A stretch of DNA of 64,000 nucleotides from contig NZ_AOJL01000026.1 in assembly GCF_000337035.1 (NCBI RefSeq), positions 158,993-222,992 of the forward strand. Reading direction: 5' to 3'. The stretch is from Halorubrum coriense DSM 10284 (lineage in GTDB: Archaea; Halobacteriota; Halobacteria; Halobacteriales; Haloferacaceae). Shown here in pieces: positions 24,120-34,200 of the stretch (positions are counted from its first letter, which is position 1; each line of letters starts with the position of its first letter). Under the pieces are notes generated by a model. It worked only from the letters and a program-made list of their open reading frames with translations. It was not told where the DNA came from and did no database searches. Made by a program: the position numbers and the translations under genes.

Positions 24120-24155
24120 GAGTTATATTGTCTGTTGTGGTGTGTAGTATAACTC
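24120..24155 (+). promoter_or_regulatory. Inverted repeat upstream of nuclease gene
   Basis: GAGTTATA (24120-24127) and TATAACTC (24148-24155) are perfect inverted arms separated by 20 bases, ending 35 bp before the nuclease ATG. This is a plausible operator and promoter region. Confidence 0.4.
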
Positions 24156-24190
24156 ATATTGAAGTATTGTTAGCATAATCACCTCAACAT

Positions 24191-25831
24191 ATGGAACTCG
24201 CAGATCTCATCGACCAAAATTGGCACAGCTACGAACGGAATCGGTTCCTCAAGGCTGATACAAAGCTCAGCATCGCCGATTTTGACCCGGAAGAATTCAA
24301 ACACGATGGTTTCGATGACCGAGACGCGTATCTAGAGACGCACGCCCCTGCCCTTGCTGTCGAAGAGCGCGTACAAGAGGAGCTGAATAACTTCACCCCG
24401 CCGCGTGTCAGTGAGATCAATGATTCGCCGTATCAGGCACTTACGATTAGGTACGGTATCCTCCGGCAGTTGATTCAACAGCCAGACTACAGCATGGAGA
24501 AGGACGATCTCTTGGACGCGGTACAGGCTTGGCAACATGATCTGATTTCGTCCTTCGAGGAGGGCTCATTCTCCGAATCCGACGATCTTCTTCATCTTGC
24601 GAAGGCAGCCGTCGATTACAAAAATCAGGTCGATGACTCTGAGCTTCACATGGTGTACAGCTACTTCGACCTACACAATCGCTCTTGTGAACACAAACGC
24701 GATTACTACACGTGGCTCGACTTCTTTTACCGACTGTCTGCGATCGGCCGTTTCCCCAAGGTTTCACGATCTGAGAGCCCTGAACACGCATTGAAAACCA
24801 TCGAGAAAGGCCTCTGGTCGCTCCAAGAGCAAGCGCTGGTATATGAGGTAACACCCGAAGACGGAGGGGAACTCGTCGGAATTCCCGAAGATTACATCGA
24901 CGTGATTCAGGACTGGCTCCACTACGAGATGTCAGATGCCAACTTCCAGCGGATGCTGGACACGCTCGACGTCTTCGATCGCCAGAGCATCCTTATCGAG
25001 GCCCGTGACACATTTGATGTTACGGGGAAGAACTACGGGAAGAACCAAAATCGGCGTGAAAATATTGTTGAGGCAGGGGTTTATCCCAGTGAGCTTCTGA
25101 GGGAGGTCGTTCCGAAAGATGTACTGAAGTCCATCGTTGGAGAGTATGGGTTAGACGCCCACAGGCGGAAGACTGAGGAGATGATATCCGCGGTTATCGA
25201 ATACTTCGAGCGCTCACAGAGGTCGGTAGACGAGGGTGAACCCGCTGCTGAATTGTTCCTCACTACGTATGATGAAATCGCAGACGGATCCGTGACGGAG
25301 ATTCCACCACAACTTCAGGACCTTGTCGATGCTGACAATCCCTCTGAAAAGATGGATATCCTGTTTGAGGACGCAACGGTGGAGATATTCCAAAATGTGT
25401 TCAATCTTGAGGGGACAAACCAACTCGGTCAGCATTCAAGCGGCGTGGTGGCCGACGGAGAGATCACTCAGGGCGGTGACTGGTTGTTGTGGGATAACAA
25501 ACGTCGACGGCAGAAGTTCCGTCTTGGCAGCAGCACCCGAAGCAAGATTAAAAACTATATTGACACCAAAAGCCAGCAGCACGATGTCGAGTACTTCCTG
25601 ATTATAGCACCCGGGTTTACTGAGAGCGCAGCTGAGAATGCGCTACAGCTGGAGATGGAGATTGGGACGGACATAAGACTCGTCCATGCGACCGAACTCC
25701 AGAAGCTAGCAACAGTCTGGAAAGAAGAATATGCGAGAGAAGAACGTGAACTCCCGCTGTCAGTGTTTCGCGGCTCTGAGACATTTGATGTTGAAACCGC
25801 AAAGAAGCTTCTGGAGACACAGTTCTCATAG
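24191..25831 (+). CDS. Large PD-(D/E)XK-type nuclease with SAP-like domain, candidate defence gene
   Basis: 546 aa. Residues ~1-290 are helical with no known motif. A SAP-like helix pair appears at ~307-341 (VPKDVLKSIVGEYGLDAHRR ...). The C-terminal domain shows FEDATVEIF (392-400), ADGE with Asp422, and WDNK with Asp435 and Lys437, followed by beta strands (VEYFLIIAPGF), matching the D...D-x-K core seen in FokI-like and restriction-type nucleases. AT-rich cargo in the provirus accessory region, monocistronic or with the downstream DUF457 gene. Anti-phage restriction is inferred, not shown. Confidence 0.78.
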   Translation: MELADLIDQNWHSYERNRFLKADTKLSIADFDPEEFKHDGFDDRDAYLETHAPALAVEERVQEELNNFTPPRVSEINDSPYQALTIRYGILRQLIQQPDYSMEKDDLLDAVQAWQHDLISSFEEGSFSESDDLLHLAKAAVDYKNQVDDSELHMVYSYFDLHNRSCEHKRDYYTWLDFFYRLSAIGRFPKVSRSESPEHALKTIEKGLWSLQEQALVYEVTPEDGGELVGIPEDYIDVIQDWLHYEMSDANFQRMLDTLDVFDRQSILIEARDTFDVTGKNYGKNQNRRENIVEAGVYPSELLREVVPKDVLKSIVGEYGLDAHRRKTEEMISAVIEYFERSQRSVDEGEPAAELFLTTYDEIADGSVTEIPPQLQDLVDADNPSEKMDILFEDATVEIFQNVFNLEGTNQLGQHSSGVVADGEITQGGDWLLWDNKRRRQKFRLGSSTRSKIKNYIDTKSQQHDVEYFLIIAPGFTESAAENALQLEMEIGTDIRLVHATELQKLATVWKEEYAREERELPLSVFRGSETFDVETAKKLLETQFS

Positions 25832-25834
25832 CAC

Positions 25835-26329
25835 ATGCATCAGAAAGGTCACATCGGTGCGTCGCTCCTCGTATACGCGCCGTTTGGGTTCGTTCTTGCC
25901 GCCCTCGCTTCGATGGAGTTAGCTTTCATCGGCGCCGCAGCCGTTGGGTCAATGGCGATGGTCCCTGACCTCGACATGCGAATTCCGCTGATAAAACACC
26001 GTGGGATTACTCACACCGTCTGGTTTGCGCTCGTAGTCGGCGCCGCGTTCGGTCTGGTCGGGGCTGTCCTCGGGGTTCAGGAGAGTATCGTCGGCGGTGT
26101 GCTGTTCGGATTTCTCGCGTTCGGCTTCGGCACACTAACGATCGTGTCGCACCTGCTCGCCGACGCGCTCACGCCGATGGGTATCAAGCCGTTTTCTCCC
26201 GTCCGAGACACGAAGTACACGCTTGATCTGTTCAAAGCCGCGAACCCGATCGCGAACTACGCGCTGCTCGGGCTCGGTGGTGCTGTCGTCGCGGTCGCGG
26301 TCGTCGCCGGCGGCGCAGTCCCGCTGTAA
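25835..26329 (+). CDS. Provirus copy of DUF457/YdjM membrane hydrolase
   Basis: 164 aa, same length as the host paralogue at 11061 and about two-thirds identical, with the same motifs (MVPDLDMRIP, HRGITHTVWFAL, SHLLADALTP). It starts three bases after the nuclease stop, so the two are likely co-transcribed. A second copy beside a nuclease may protect membrane integrity or provide an effector-linked hydrolase; function unknown. Confidence 0.85.
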   Translation: MHQKGHIGASLLVYAPFGFVLAALASMELAFIGAAAVGSMAMVPDLDMRIPLIKHRGITHTVWFALVVGAAFGLVGAVLGVQESIVGGVLFGFLAFGFGTLTIVSHLLADALTPMGIKPFSPVRDTKYTLDLFKAANPIANYALLGLGGAVVAVAVVAGGAVPL

Positions 26330-26337
26330 ACGGAGGT

Positions 26338-27168
26338 TCACTCGACATCGTCGAGGCCTTCAACCGTCACGGGTTCACCACAGTGCGGGCACTGCTTCCG
26401 TTCGTCAAGCTCGTTCTCGGCAGCCTCCATGAACCCAGCCGCGAGGATGGACGCCGGGAGCGCGAACATCCCGATCCCGAGGATCGCCGTGATTGCACCG
26501 ATGAACTGCCCGGGCATCGTGACGGGGTACATGTCGCCGTATCCGACGGTCGTGAGTGCGGCGACGCCCCACCACATGGTCGCTGGTATCGACGAGAACT
26601 CCTCCGGCTGGGCCCCGCTCTCGATGAAGTACATCACCGAGCTCGCGACGACGAGCAGCAACCCGTTCGCGAACACCGCGATGACGAGCTTCTCTTTCCG
26701 GTCTTCAAGAACCCAGCCGAAGGTCCGCATCGCAGTTGAGTAGCGAGCGAGCTTCAGCAGTCGGAACAACCGGATGAGCCGCAGCGCTCGGAGGAATCGG
26801 AGGTCGAACCCGATACCGGTGATGGCGATGTAGAAGGGCGCGATCGCGAGCAGGTCGACAATCAGCAGAGGGCGACTCGCGAACCGGAGCCGGCCGACGA
26901 TCGCGCCGGAGTACTTGTCCGCTTCGACGGCCGACCACACACGGGCCGCGTACTCAATTGTGAACACGGCGACTGAGAAGATCTCAAAGGCGCGGAAGAG
27001 GCGAGCGTATGGCTCGTAGATGGTGTCGACCGTCGTGGCGATCACCGCCGTGACATTAGCGATGATCAGCAACATGATAAACCAGTCGACAACATACCCG
27101 ATTCGACCGCCGTCTCGGGGGGAAAACAGTCGGTGAGTTCGCTCGCGGATCGATCGAGGCCCAGCCAT
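26338..27168 (-). CDS. Voltage-gated-type K+ channel
   Basis: 276 aa with six transmembrane segments. An S4-like helix with arginines at regular spacing lies at 124-143 (FLRALRLIRLFRLLKLARYS). The selectivity filter TVGYGD is at 207-212. A C-terminal cytoplasmic zinc knuckle (CPHCGEP) follows. It would conduct K+ across the host membrane, important in a cell with molar internal K+. Start at the ATG at 27168; the open frame's first codon (27180) is only a TTG. Encoded inside the provirus, so it is cargo. Confidence 0.92.
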   Translation of the reverse strand: MAGPRSIRERTHRLFSPRDGGRIGYVVDWFIMLLIIANVTAVIATTVDTIYEPYARLFRAFEIFSVAVFTIEYAARVWSAVEADKYSGAIVGRLRFASRPLLIVDLLAIAPFYIAITGIGFDLRFLRALRLIRLFRLLKLARYSTAMRTFGWVLEDRKEKLVIAVFANGLLLVVASSVMYFIESGAQPEEFSSIPATMWWGVAALTTVGYGDMYPVTMPGQFIGAITAILGIGMFALPASILAAGFMEAAENELDERKQCPHCGEPVTVEGLDDVE

Positions 27169-27373
27169 ATGCTGAGCCAACAGCCGCTGCTACATGAAAT
27201 TATATTGTCTTGTCGATGAGGCAGACGGCTAGCTCACTGATCTCGAAGCGGTCGTCGCAAATAAATAGCGCAGCGAGGTGCCGAACACACTTGTCGGCAT
27301 TCACTACTTGTGTGGCCTCGCGTCCAGCGCCGACGTCGAGGCGCAGAAGATCGCCGACTGGTAGTATCGCTGA

Positions 27374-27580
27374 CTACAACGGTCTCATAATCTCTGCCGG
27401 CTCTTTGTGCTCGTTGGTCCAGGCGATGACTGCCTCACAATGGCGGCAGCGGAGTTCTTTGCCGCTCGGAATGAGGTGCTTGTGCTGTGCCGTGAACATC
27501 TCACCGCATGCCGGGCAGTCGTACTCGTCCCCTCGCTCAACCTCTTCCAAAACGTGATCGCCTATTGTGCCATGTGGCAT
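27374..27580 (-). CDS. Small zinc-ribbon protein
   Basis: 68 aa (MPHGTIGDHVLEEVERGDEY ...). A four-Cys zinc ribbon: CPACGEMF ... CRHCEAVI. The ATG at 27580 precedes a natural helix; upstream residues in the longer frame are less plausible. Single gene between the channel and the late region. Function unknown. Confidence 0.7.
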   Translation of the reverse strand: MPHGTIGDHVLEEVERGDEYDCPACGEMFTAQHKHLIPSGKELRCRHCEAVIAWTNEHKEPAEIMRPL

Positions 27581-27683
27581 ACCCCTAGATAGACCTGATA
27601 TATGAATCAACGCTGCGGGTCGCAAACGGACACGGGACGGTATAAGTGGAAAAAATGAGTCTACTCGCGCGCCCCGGCTAACT

Positions 27684-28349
27684 CTACCCCCGCTCGCTCG
27701 CCTCGAAGCGGTCGTCGCTCGCGAACAGCGACGCGATCTCCGCGACGCCGCGGTCAGCGTCCCACCCGTCGCCGCGGTAGTGGCGGACGGGCTGGCGCCA
27801 CGCCGACCGCTCGTAGTGCGCCCAGAGGCGCGTGCCGCCGTCCGGCGCCGGCGTCAGACGGACGTGGTACTGCCAGACTGCGAGGAACCCCTGCGGTCGA
27901 TACGCGTAGCTGCCGACCTCCCAGACGCGACGCCCGTCTGCGACGTCGAACTGGATCGACGCGAGGGTGTTTGGCCACACGCGCTCCATCGAGCGGAGCT
28001 CCTCGCGGACGGCCTTGGGTGGTGCGTCCACGACGCCGACGTACTCCTCCGGCTGGAGCGGCAGCCCTGTCTTTTCCGGGAGGGCGTCGACGGCAGCCGA
28101 CACATCGATAGAGGTGTGTCCGTCGACCCGCTCCACGACGTCATCGTACTCGCCGTCGGCAAGGCGGTCAAGGGCGGGCAGCACGAGGCGCCGCGCCCGC
28201 CACAGATCGGGCCATCGCCCGAGGTGTCGGCGGGCGGCGACGAACAGCGCGAGCGTGACGAGCGGGACGATGATCGGTCCCCAGAGGTCAGCGGTCGCTA
28301 GTGGTTCGGTAGTGATGCGTCTCAGGGTGTTGTAAACTGACTGTATCAT
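27684..28349 (-). CDS. Membrane-anchored protein, unknown
   Basis: 221 aa. N-terminal transmembrane helix (WGPIIVPLVTLALFVAARRH) then a soluble domain with charged helices and strands (RLVLPALDRLADGEYDDVVE, ... VWEVGSYAYRPQGFLAVWQY, HVRLTPAPDGGTRLWAHYER). Located just downstream of the late operon end. It could act on the envelope; not recognised. Confidence 0.7.
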   Translation of the reverse strand: MIQSVYNTLRRITTEPLATADLWGPIIVPLVTLALFVAARRHLGRWPDLWRARRLVLPALDRLADGEYDDVVERVDGHTSIDVSAAVDALPEKTGLPLQPEEYVGVVDAPPKAVREELRSMERVWPNTLASIQFDVADGRRVWEVGSYAYRPQGFLAVWQYHVRLTPAPDGGTRLWAHYERSAWRQPVRHYRGDGWDADRGVAEIASLFASDDRFEASERG

Positions 28350-28416
28350 TGTTACTGATTGTCGAGGCGCATGAAGATCAAAAGGTATTCAATATTTGAC
28401 TGACAGAACGGAGGTA

Positions 28417-28480
28417 GGGACCATTGGTCCCTGCTGGAGACGGGTCGCTCCCTCCCCCATCCTCTGACCTGCCCGTCTCC
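28417..28480 (-). terminator. Probable end-of-operon structure of the late region
   Basis: Two hairpins follow the last late gene: GGGACCATTGGTCCC (28417-28431) and GGAGACGGG (28436-28444) pairing with CCCGTCTCC (28472-28480). Archaeal terminators often rely on T-rich tracts, which are weak here, so these may instead be 3'-end stabilising structures. The rest of 28350-28500 shows nothing coding. Confidence 0.45.
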
Positions 28481-28500
28481 TGCTCCTGCTGCGTCGTGGG

Positions 28501-31269
28501 TCAGACGTTGCGTGAGACGGCACTAATCCCAGACCGGATTTCGCCGAAGACATCGCGCGCGGCTTTGCGACTCCCGAGTGTCAGCGACACCTTCCGGGCG
28601 TTGCTGTTGATATTCCGCAGTTCCATCGGGCCTTCAAACGGCAGTTGCTCGGTAGGGATCGACGCGACAAGCGACTGGTCGGGATCGGCCTTACGAACAG
28701 TCACATCAGCCTCTTCAAGCGGCGCAGCCACCTCGCGGACGACCGCGAGCGCCACCTGTTGGCACTCACGGTTGCTCGTTGCATCAGGGACTGACTCGCG
28801 CAGCGTATCGGGATCGTCGACGGCGGGCTGAGTGTACCGCCCCTCGAAGCGCGCCTCGTAGTCGATGGCGTACTCCGTATCGGGTGACATCGATCCGCCT
28901 TCGAGAATCTCGATGGTTCCATCTGAGTTGTCGAGCAGGTAGTCGATGTTGTGCTCGTATTGCGTCGAGCGGTCACCGACATCGTAGACGGTCTCGGACC
29001 CCGTGTCGACCGGCGACTCCTCGAGGCCTACATTAAGTCCGGGCTCGTTCGTGACAAACGTCTCACCCTCTACGTCGTAGCTTTTCCCCTCTGCGATCAC
29101 GCGCTGGTACGAACCTTCGATGGTTCGCGCACCCTCGAACGAGACCAGATCGGGCTCGATATCGGCGACGCGCTGGCCGGGCTGCGTCCATTCGATACGG
29201 TACTCCGCATCGGCGCCCGGCGCCGCACGCCGGAGCTCCCAGATGAAGTCGCCGGCGTCGGCGATCCGATTCAAGACCTCTTCAGCCGTCCCGCGATGAA
29301 CGAAGTCGAGCAGGACAGGCGTGTTGACGAGGTCACCAAACAGGTCGACGAAGTCCAGCCGCTGCGGCTCGTCGCCGAACTGTCCGGACTGCGACCCTGA
29401 GTCCTCGCGACCCAAGCGAACACGCGCTTGGAGAATCTGGCCCGGCGAGGCGAACGACGTCTCGAAGCTCGTCGCGTTCGTGGCTGTCTGCCACGAGGCA
29501 GTCGTGTCATTCCGCAGCGCGAGCTGCTCCGGACCGGTGTCGCTGTCCACCTCGACATCGATGCGTCCGGCAACGACTTGCTCGACGGACCCCACGGGCG
29601 AAAACACGACCTCGGATGACGCCGGGCGCTGCTGCCAGCCCGTGACGACGCCGTTGACTGGCGTTGTATCGTCCAGGTCGTAGCTGAAGCGAGCATCGCG
29701 GACGTGAACAAAGTCGAGATAGACATCGGCACCGGACGACAACAGCTGCCCTACCTCGACCGCGTACGTCCCAGGCGTGAGGTCACCGACCCCGTCGTTG
29801 AGTGTCACGTCAAAGGTTGCGAGCTCGAACTGGCCACCGGTCTGGTTGAGGCCGCCCTCACCGAACGACTCGACGAGCGTTTCCGTGCCGTCGGGCTGGG
29901 TAAGTGTAAACTCCAGTCCCGGTCCCGGATCCGACGGGACTCCGTACACGATCCGCACTCGTGCCTCGCCCTCGGGAATAGTGTAGTTGAGGTCGAACTC
30001 GAACTCGCGGCCGTCGCCGGAACTAAGATACACGGACTGCCCGCCGGACCACTCGCCGCCCTGCGTCGTGTTGACCGACCCGCTGCCGTCACCGGTCTCC
30101 GCCTCGAAGAACCACCCTGTCTTGTAGGCAAACACCTCGTTGTCCTGTACCGTCAGCGGACTCGTATCTGGGAAGGGATCGCCACTGCCTTCGGCGCCGT
30201 CGGCAAAGTCGCCGGAGTCGCTCGCCTGGAAGAGTCGGACGTCTTCGCGGGCGCTCGTCTGCGGGTCGTCGACGTTCGCGACCCAACCGAGTTCGTTCTC
30301 GATTACTTGCTCGGCGGCGACGTGTGCCTCCTCTTCTGGGAACTCGATCCCGTCGATGTCATCGTTGAGTGTCATGCCACCCTTGGCGACGAGCACGTCG
30401 CGCGTCTCGTCGCGCTCGACCGTCCGCAACTCCTCGATTGGCAGCCGCGTGCCGTCCTTCCAGACGCGAGTCGTTGACCCTTCGACGTCGGCGTCCTCCC
30501 ACGTCGACGAGCGCGGGACTGGGATGCGGACCTGCGGCTTCGCTTTGAGTCGCGGGTTCCACTCTGCCCCCTCAACCACTGTCGGCGAGAGTGGCTCATC
30601 GGCGTCGGGGTGGTCGATCTCAACGTACCACCCTCGCGGTGGGACATGCCGGTCGCGAATGCCGTCAAGCGCGGGTGTTACCGCTGTGTCGGTATTGCTA
30701 TCGGCCTCGGCGTGTTCGGTGAACGGTCGGATTCGATAGCGGTATTCGCGGCCGGGCTGTGCCGTATCATCGATGGCCGATTCGGTGTTAGGGCCGGCAT
30801 CAAAAACGGCACGTTGCCGGCCCCACGAGCCGTCTGGGAGGGACCGCTCTCGAACGATGAGTTGACCTGCCTCGTTGTCGGCATTATCCGTCCACGCGAG
30901 ATCGACTGTCGTCTCGTCGATGACTGTCACCGAGAGCGCCGTCGCGCCGGGGAACTGCGTCGTGATCGCGGCTGGAGTGGTCCACGACCCGGTGACGTGT
31001 TCAGTCTCCGTCCGAGCGCGGATCTCATACTGCTCGCCGTCCTCGCGGCCAACAAACTCCATCGAGAGTGTGTCGAACGAGCCCACGAACTCACCGAAGC
31101 CGGCGGCAGTGGAATCCCACGAGGTCGCCACAGTCTCCCGGATCTGGATGCGGACCGAGCCGTAGTTTGAGACAGCACTCTCGCGGTCGACAGCGACCTC
31201 GTCCTCGACGCCGTTGCCGAGCACGGGCTGGTTCTCGTCGGGGAGATCGGTCGTGAATGTGGCGGGCAT
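28501..31269 (-). CDS. Tail tip / fibronectin-type-III tail protein
   Basis: 922 aa. N-terminal FN3-like repeats (FGSFD-type strands, DLAWTDNADNEAGQLIV, YRYRIRPFTEHAEA) precede a long baseplate-like region with many beta strands. Position as last gene of the tail cluster and the size suggest a distal tail or host-recognition component. TGATG-type coupling with the preceding fibre gene. Exact place in the virion is inferred. Confidence 0.78.
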   Translation of the reverse strand: MPATFTTDLPDENQPVLGNGVEDEVAVDRESAVSNYGSVRIQIRETVATSWDSTAAGFGEFVGSFDTLSMEFVGREDGEQYEIRARTETEHVTGSWTTPAAITTQFPGATALSVTVIDETTVDLAWTDNADNEAGQLIVRERSLPDGSWGRQRAVFDAGPNTESAIDDTAQPGREYRYRIRPFTEHAEADSNTDTAVTPALDGIRDRHVPPRGWYVEIDHPDADEPLSPTVVEGAEWNPRLKAKPQVRIPVPRSSTWEDADVEGSTTRVWKDGTRLPIEELRTVERDETRDVLVAKGGMTLNDDIDGIEFPEEEAHVAAEQVIENELGWVANVDDPQTSAREDVRLFQASDSGDFADGAEGSGDPFPDTSPLTVQDNEVFAYKTGWFFEAETGDGSGSVNTTQGGEWSGGQSVYLSSGDGREFEFDLNYTIPEGEARVRIVYGVPSDPGPGLEFTLTQPDGTETLVESFGEGGLNQTGGQFELATFDVTLNDGVGDLTPGTYAVEVGQLLSSGADVYLDFVHVRDARFSYDLDDTTPVNGVVTGWQQRPASSEVVFSPVGSVEQVVAGRIDVEVDSDTGPEQLALRNDTTASWQTATNATSFETSFASPGQILQARVRLGREDSGSQSGQFGDEPQRLDFVDLFGDLVNTPVLLDFVHRGTAEEVLNRIADAGDFIWELRRAAPGADAEYRIEWTQPGQRVADIEPDLVSFEGARTIEGSYQRVIAEGKSYDVEGETFVTNEPGLNVGLEESPVDTGSETVYDVGDRSTQYEHNIDYLLDNSDGTIEILEGGSMSPDTEYAIDYEARFEGRYTQPAVDDPDTLRESVPDATSNRECQQVALAVVREVAAPLEEADVTVRKADPDQSLVASIPTEQLPFEGPMELRNINSNARKVSLTLGSRKAARDVFGEIRSGISAVSRNV

Positions 31270-34200
31270 TATTCGTCGAACACCTCCGTGTCATCAGTGA
31301 AGATACTCGCGCGGGTGACGTACGCCTCGCCGTTCTTGAGGTCGGAGAGGGTCTTTTTGACTCGCGAGAGCGGCGGCGCCCATTCCGGGCTGTTGGCGAA
31401 GTCTCCATCCCACCCGTTAGGCGATTTGTCTTCCAGAGATGTGTTACTCGGGCCGCCGTCGTAGTCGTACTTTATCAGCAGCCCGGCGGTAGGCGGGGAT
31501 GCCCCTAACACGTCTAACGCTTCTGCGTCGGACAGTTTTCTGTCGTAGATCCTCACCGTGTCGATTTTGCCCTGAAGCCTCCTTTCGCCGTCGCTCCAAG
31601 AGCCTGTCTCAACCGTGCCGATTTGCTCAATATCGTCTAAGTGGTTCTCAGTGTACGTTTTGATCTTCTCTCCGTCGTGGTAGAAGTCGCCGGTGTCGGT
31701 CCCGTAGTCGTATGTCCAAACCACCTCGTGAACATCCCCTGACACGAAGTCGCTCGAGGGGAGCGCGCTCTCAGACGGCCCGTTTGTGTGGCTCCATGCG
31801 CGGTAACTGCCGCCGCTCGACAGATCCTCTATTTGGAGGAGGTGCTGCCCCGCGCCGACGAGCGATTGCTTAGAGTTAGCCGTCCCGTCTAAAGCAAACC
31901 TGACGGCAATGGAGAAACCACCCCGCGCGTTGGATATGTTAGTGTCCGCTTTAGTGTACCCGTTCGTATAGTTGAGCGAGTACTGCGGCGGGAGGTCGCC
32001 CCCGTTTTGCGTGTAGGTCGAGATGCCGTCCCACCACATTTCGAGCGCGCCGTCACCCCACCCGCCAACAACGTGGTAGTTCCACAACTCCACCGTCTCC
32101 ACGTCGACGCCCTGTTTGAGCGGTATGTCCGACTCCGAGTAGGTGGCCTCGTCTGGCCCGTAGCTCTCGAAGTCGACGCTGAACGTCCCAGCCGACCAGT
32201 CGAACACGACGAGGAAACGGACCCAGTGGCTGTATCCGCCTTCACCGGTTGCGGGTTCTCGCTGTCCGTTCGCGTCGTCAATGACCCACGCAGGATTATC
32301 AGTAGCCACGCCGAGTTCGTAGTCACCGTTGCTGTTTTTGAGCCGGACGCCGCCTCCGTAGCTGTTCTCCGTTTCACGCCAATAGAACTCGAACGCTCTG
32401 ATCTGTTCGCCGCCGTCGTGATATACACGGCTGGCTCGGGGTTGGCTGTCGGAATCACCGCTCGGCCTCTGAGCGTACGCGCTCCAGTCACCGAAGTACG
32501 ACTCGTCGTCGACGCGCTGGAAGCCCTTCTGTTCGGTCCACGCGTCGAAGTCGCCCTGCGCCTCGAAGCTGGAAACCGGTCCCGAATACGCGCGGTACCC
32601 CGCCTTGTTGTTGGCGTTGTCCTCGAACAGCACGTCCGCGCTGTCAGCGGTCACGCCCGACACGGTGAGTGCTGTCGGCGCCGGGAGGTTCGTCGTCGCC
32701 TCGCCCGCGGCCCGCTCGCTGTCGATCTCTACGCCCGGCGAGCCGCGCCGATGCTGGATGATTGAGTCGTTGACTTCCACCCGATACCGCTCACCGTCGA
32801 GGAGATTCGTGAACGTGTAGGTCTCCATGCCGCTGTCGCGGTTTACCCCGGTGAGCGAGTCACCAGTTGGCCCGAACCACGTTTCGGTGTCTCGCACGTC
32901 CGCCTTCGCCGCGACCGACGCGCTCAACGACCACGTCGCCGTAATCTCGCGTCCTGTAGAGGCGTCGAGCGACAGGTTAGATGGGGTGGCGGGTGTCGTA
33001 TATTCGTGGAGCACGTCGGAGACGACGAATCGGTCGACAGCGTGCTGATCTCCGCCTCCGAGGCCGCCGACGCCGAGGACCCTGACGCGGCTGTCCGCCG
33101 ACAGCCACGAGTCGGGGATGATCTCGTGGACCTCGACCCAGCCCTGCTCGTTGTACGAATGGTCCAACCGTTCTACAGTATTCCACGAAGACCCGTCGTA
33201 CCACTGGATCTCGGTGTACTCAGACGCGTTGTCCATCGAGCCGGTGGCGAGCGCGCACCGTACGAGTACGCTCGTCTCCCCGGTCAGGTCGCCGAGGCTC
33301 TTTTCGACGAAACCCTCCGCGTCGAAGGTCGCAAAATAGGAACCGCTGTCGGGTCCGTTGATTCCCGTGTCTGCGGCGTTAGGGTGCGACGCGTCCCCCG
33401 TCGCAACGACCCCGGTTGTACTATCCCACGCCGACAGGTCGCCGCTCTCGAAGTCGTCTGCGAAGTAGACGTTCCCCTCGTTGCCGTAATCAGCGTACAC
33501 GAAGCCCGAGTCGAGCCCCGAGGAGACGTGTTCGTGGCGTAGACGGAATTGGTATCGAGCATCCCGCTCGAACCACGCTGCGTCGCCAACGGACACGGTC
33601 AGAGACCGCTGAGCACCCTTCGAGACCGCGCCGGTGCTAATCGCATCGGTGTACTGCCATGAGCCGTAGCCTGACCCGCTGTCCTTCCTGTAGAAAACGG
33701 CAGTCTTGTCTGCGACGTCGCTATTATCTGTGTATTCGATGACAAGGGTGTCGCCGTCCGGGCGGTTGATACTCGGGTCGTGCGGCGAGAGGGGTCGCGT
33801 GCGAACCGGATCAGTGTACGTCCAGTCGGACGGCCCGGCGTCGTTGACGGCCCGAACTCGAAACTCAAACTTCGAGTCGATCCCAATCTGCTCGCCGTAG
33901 CCACTGTCCGAGCTCGGACCGTAGCTGTACGTCCCAGCAGTGGACGTCGACGACGGACCGCCGGCGGGCGTCTGCCACGATCCTTCATCGCGCCGCATCT
34001 CTACCTCGAAGTTATCGGGGTCGCCCGCCGACGCGTCCTCGGATATGCTCACGTCGATCTGGTCGTCGGCGACGTACGCGGCCGACGCGCCCGGCGCGAC
34101 CGGCGCCACCTCGTAGGTGATGGTGACGAGCCCACCCTGCGAGTAGGAGCGGGAGGAGGTGCCGCGCTCGTTCGCAGTGACGGTATCGAGACCGTCATCG

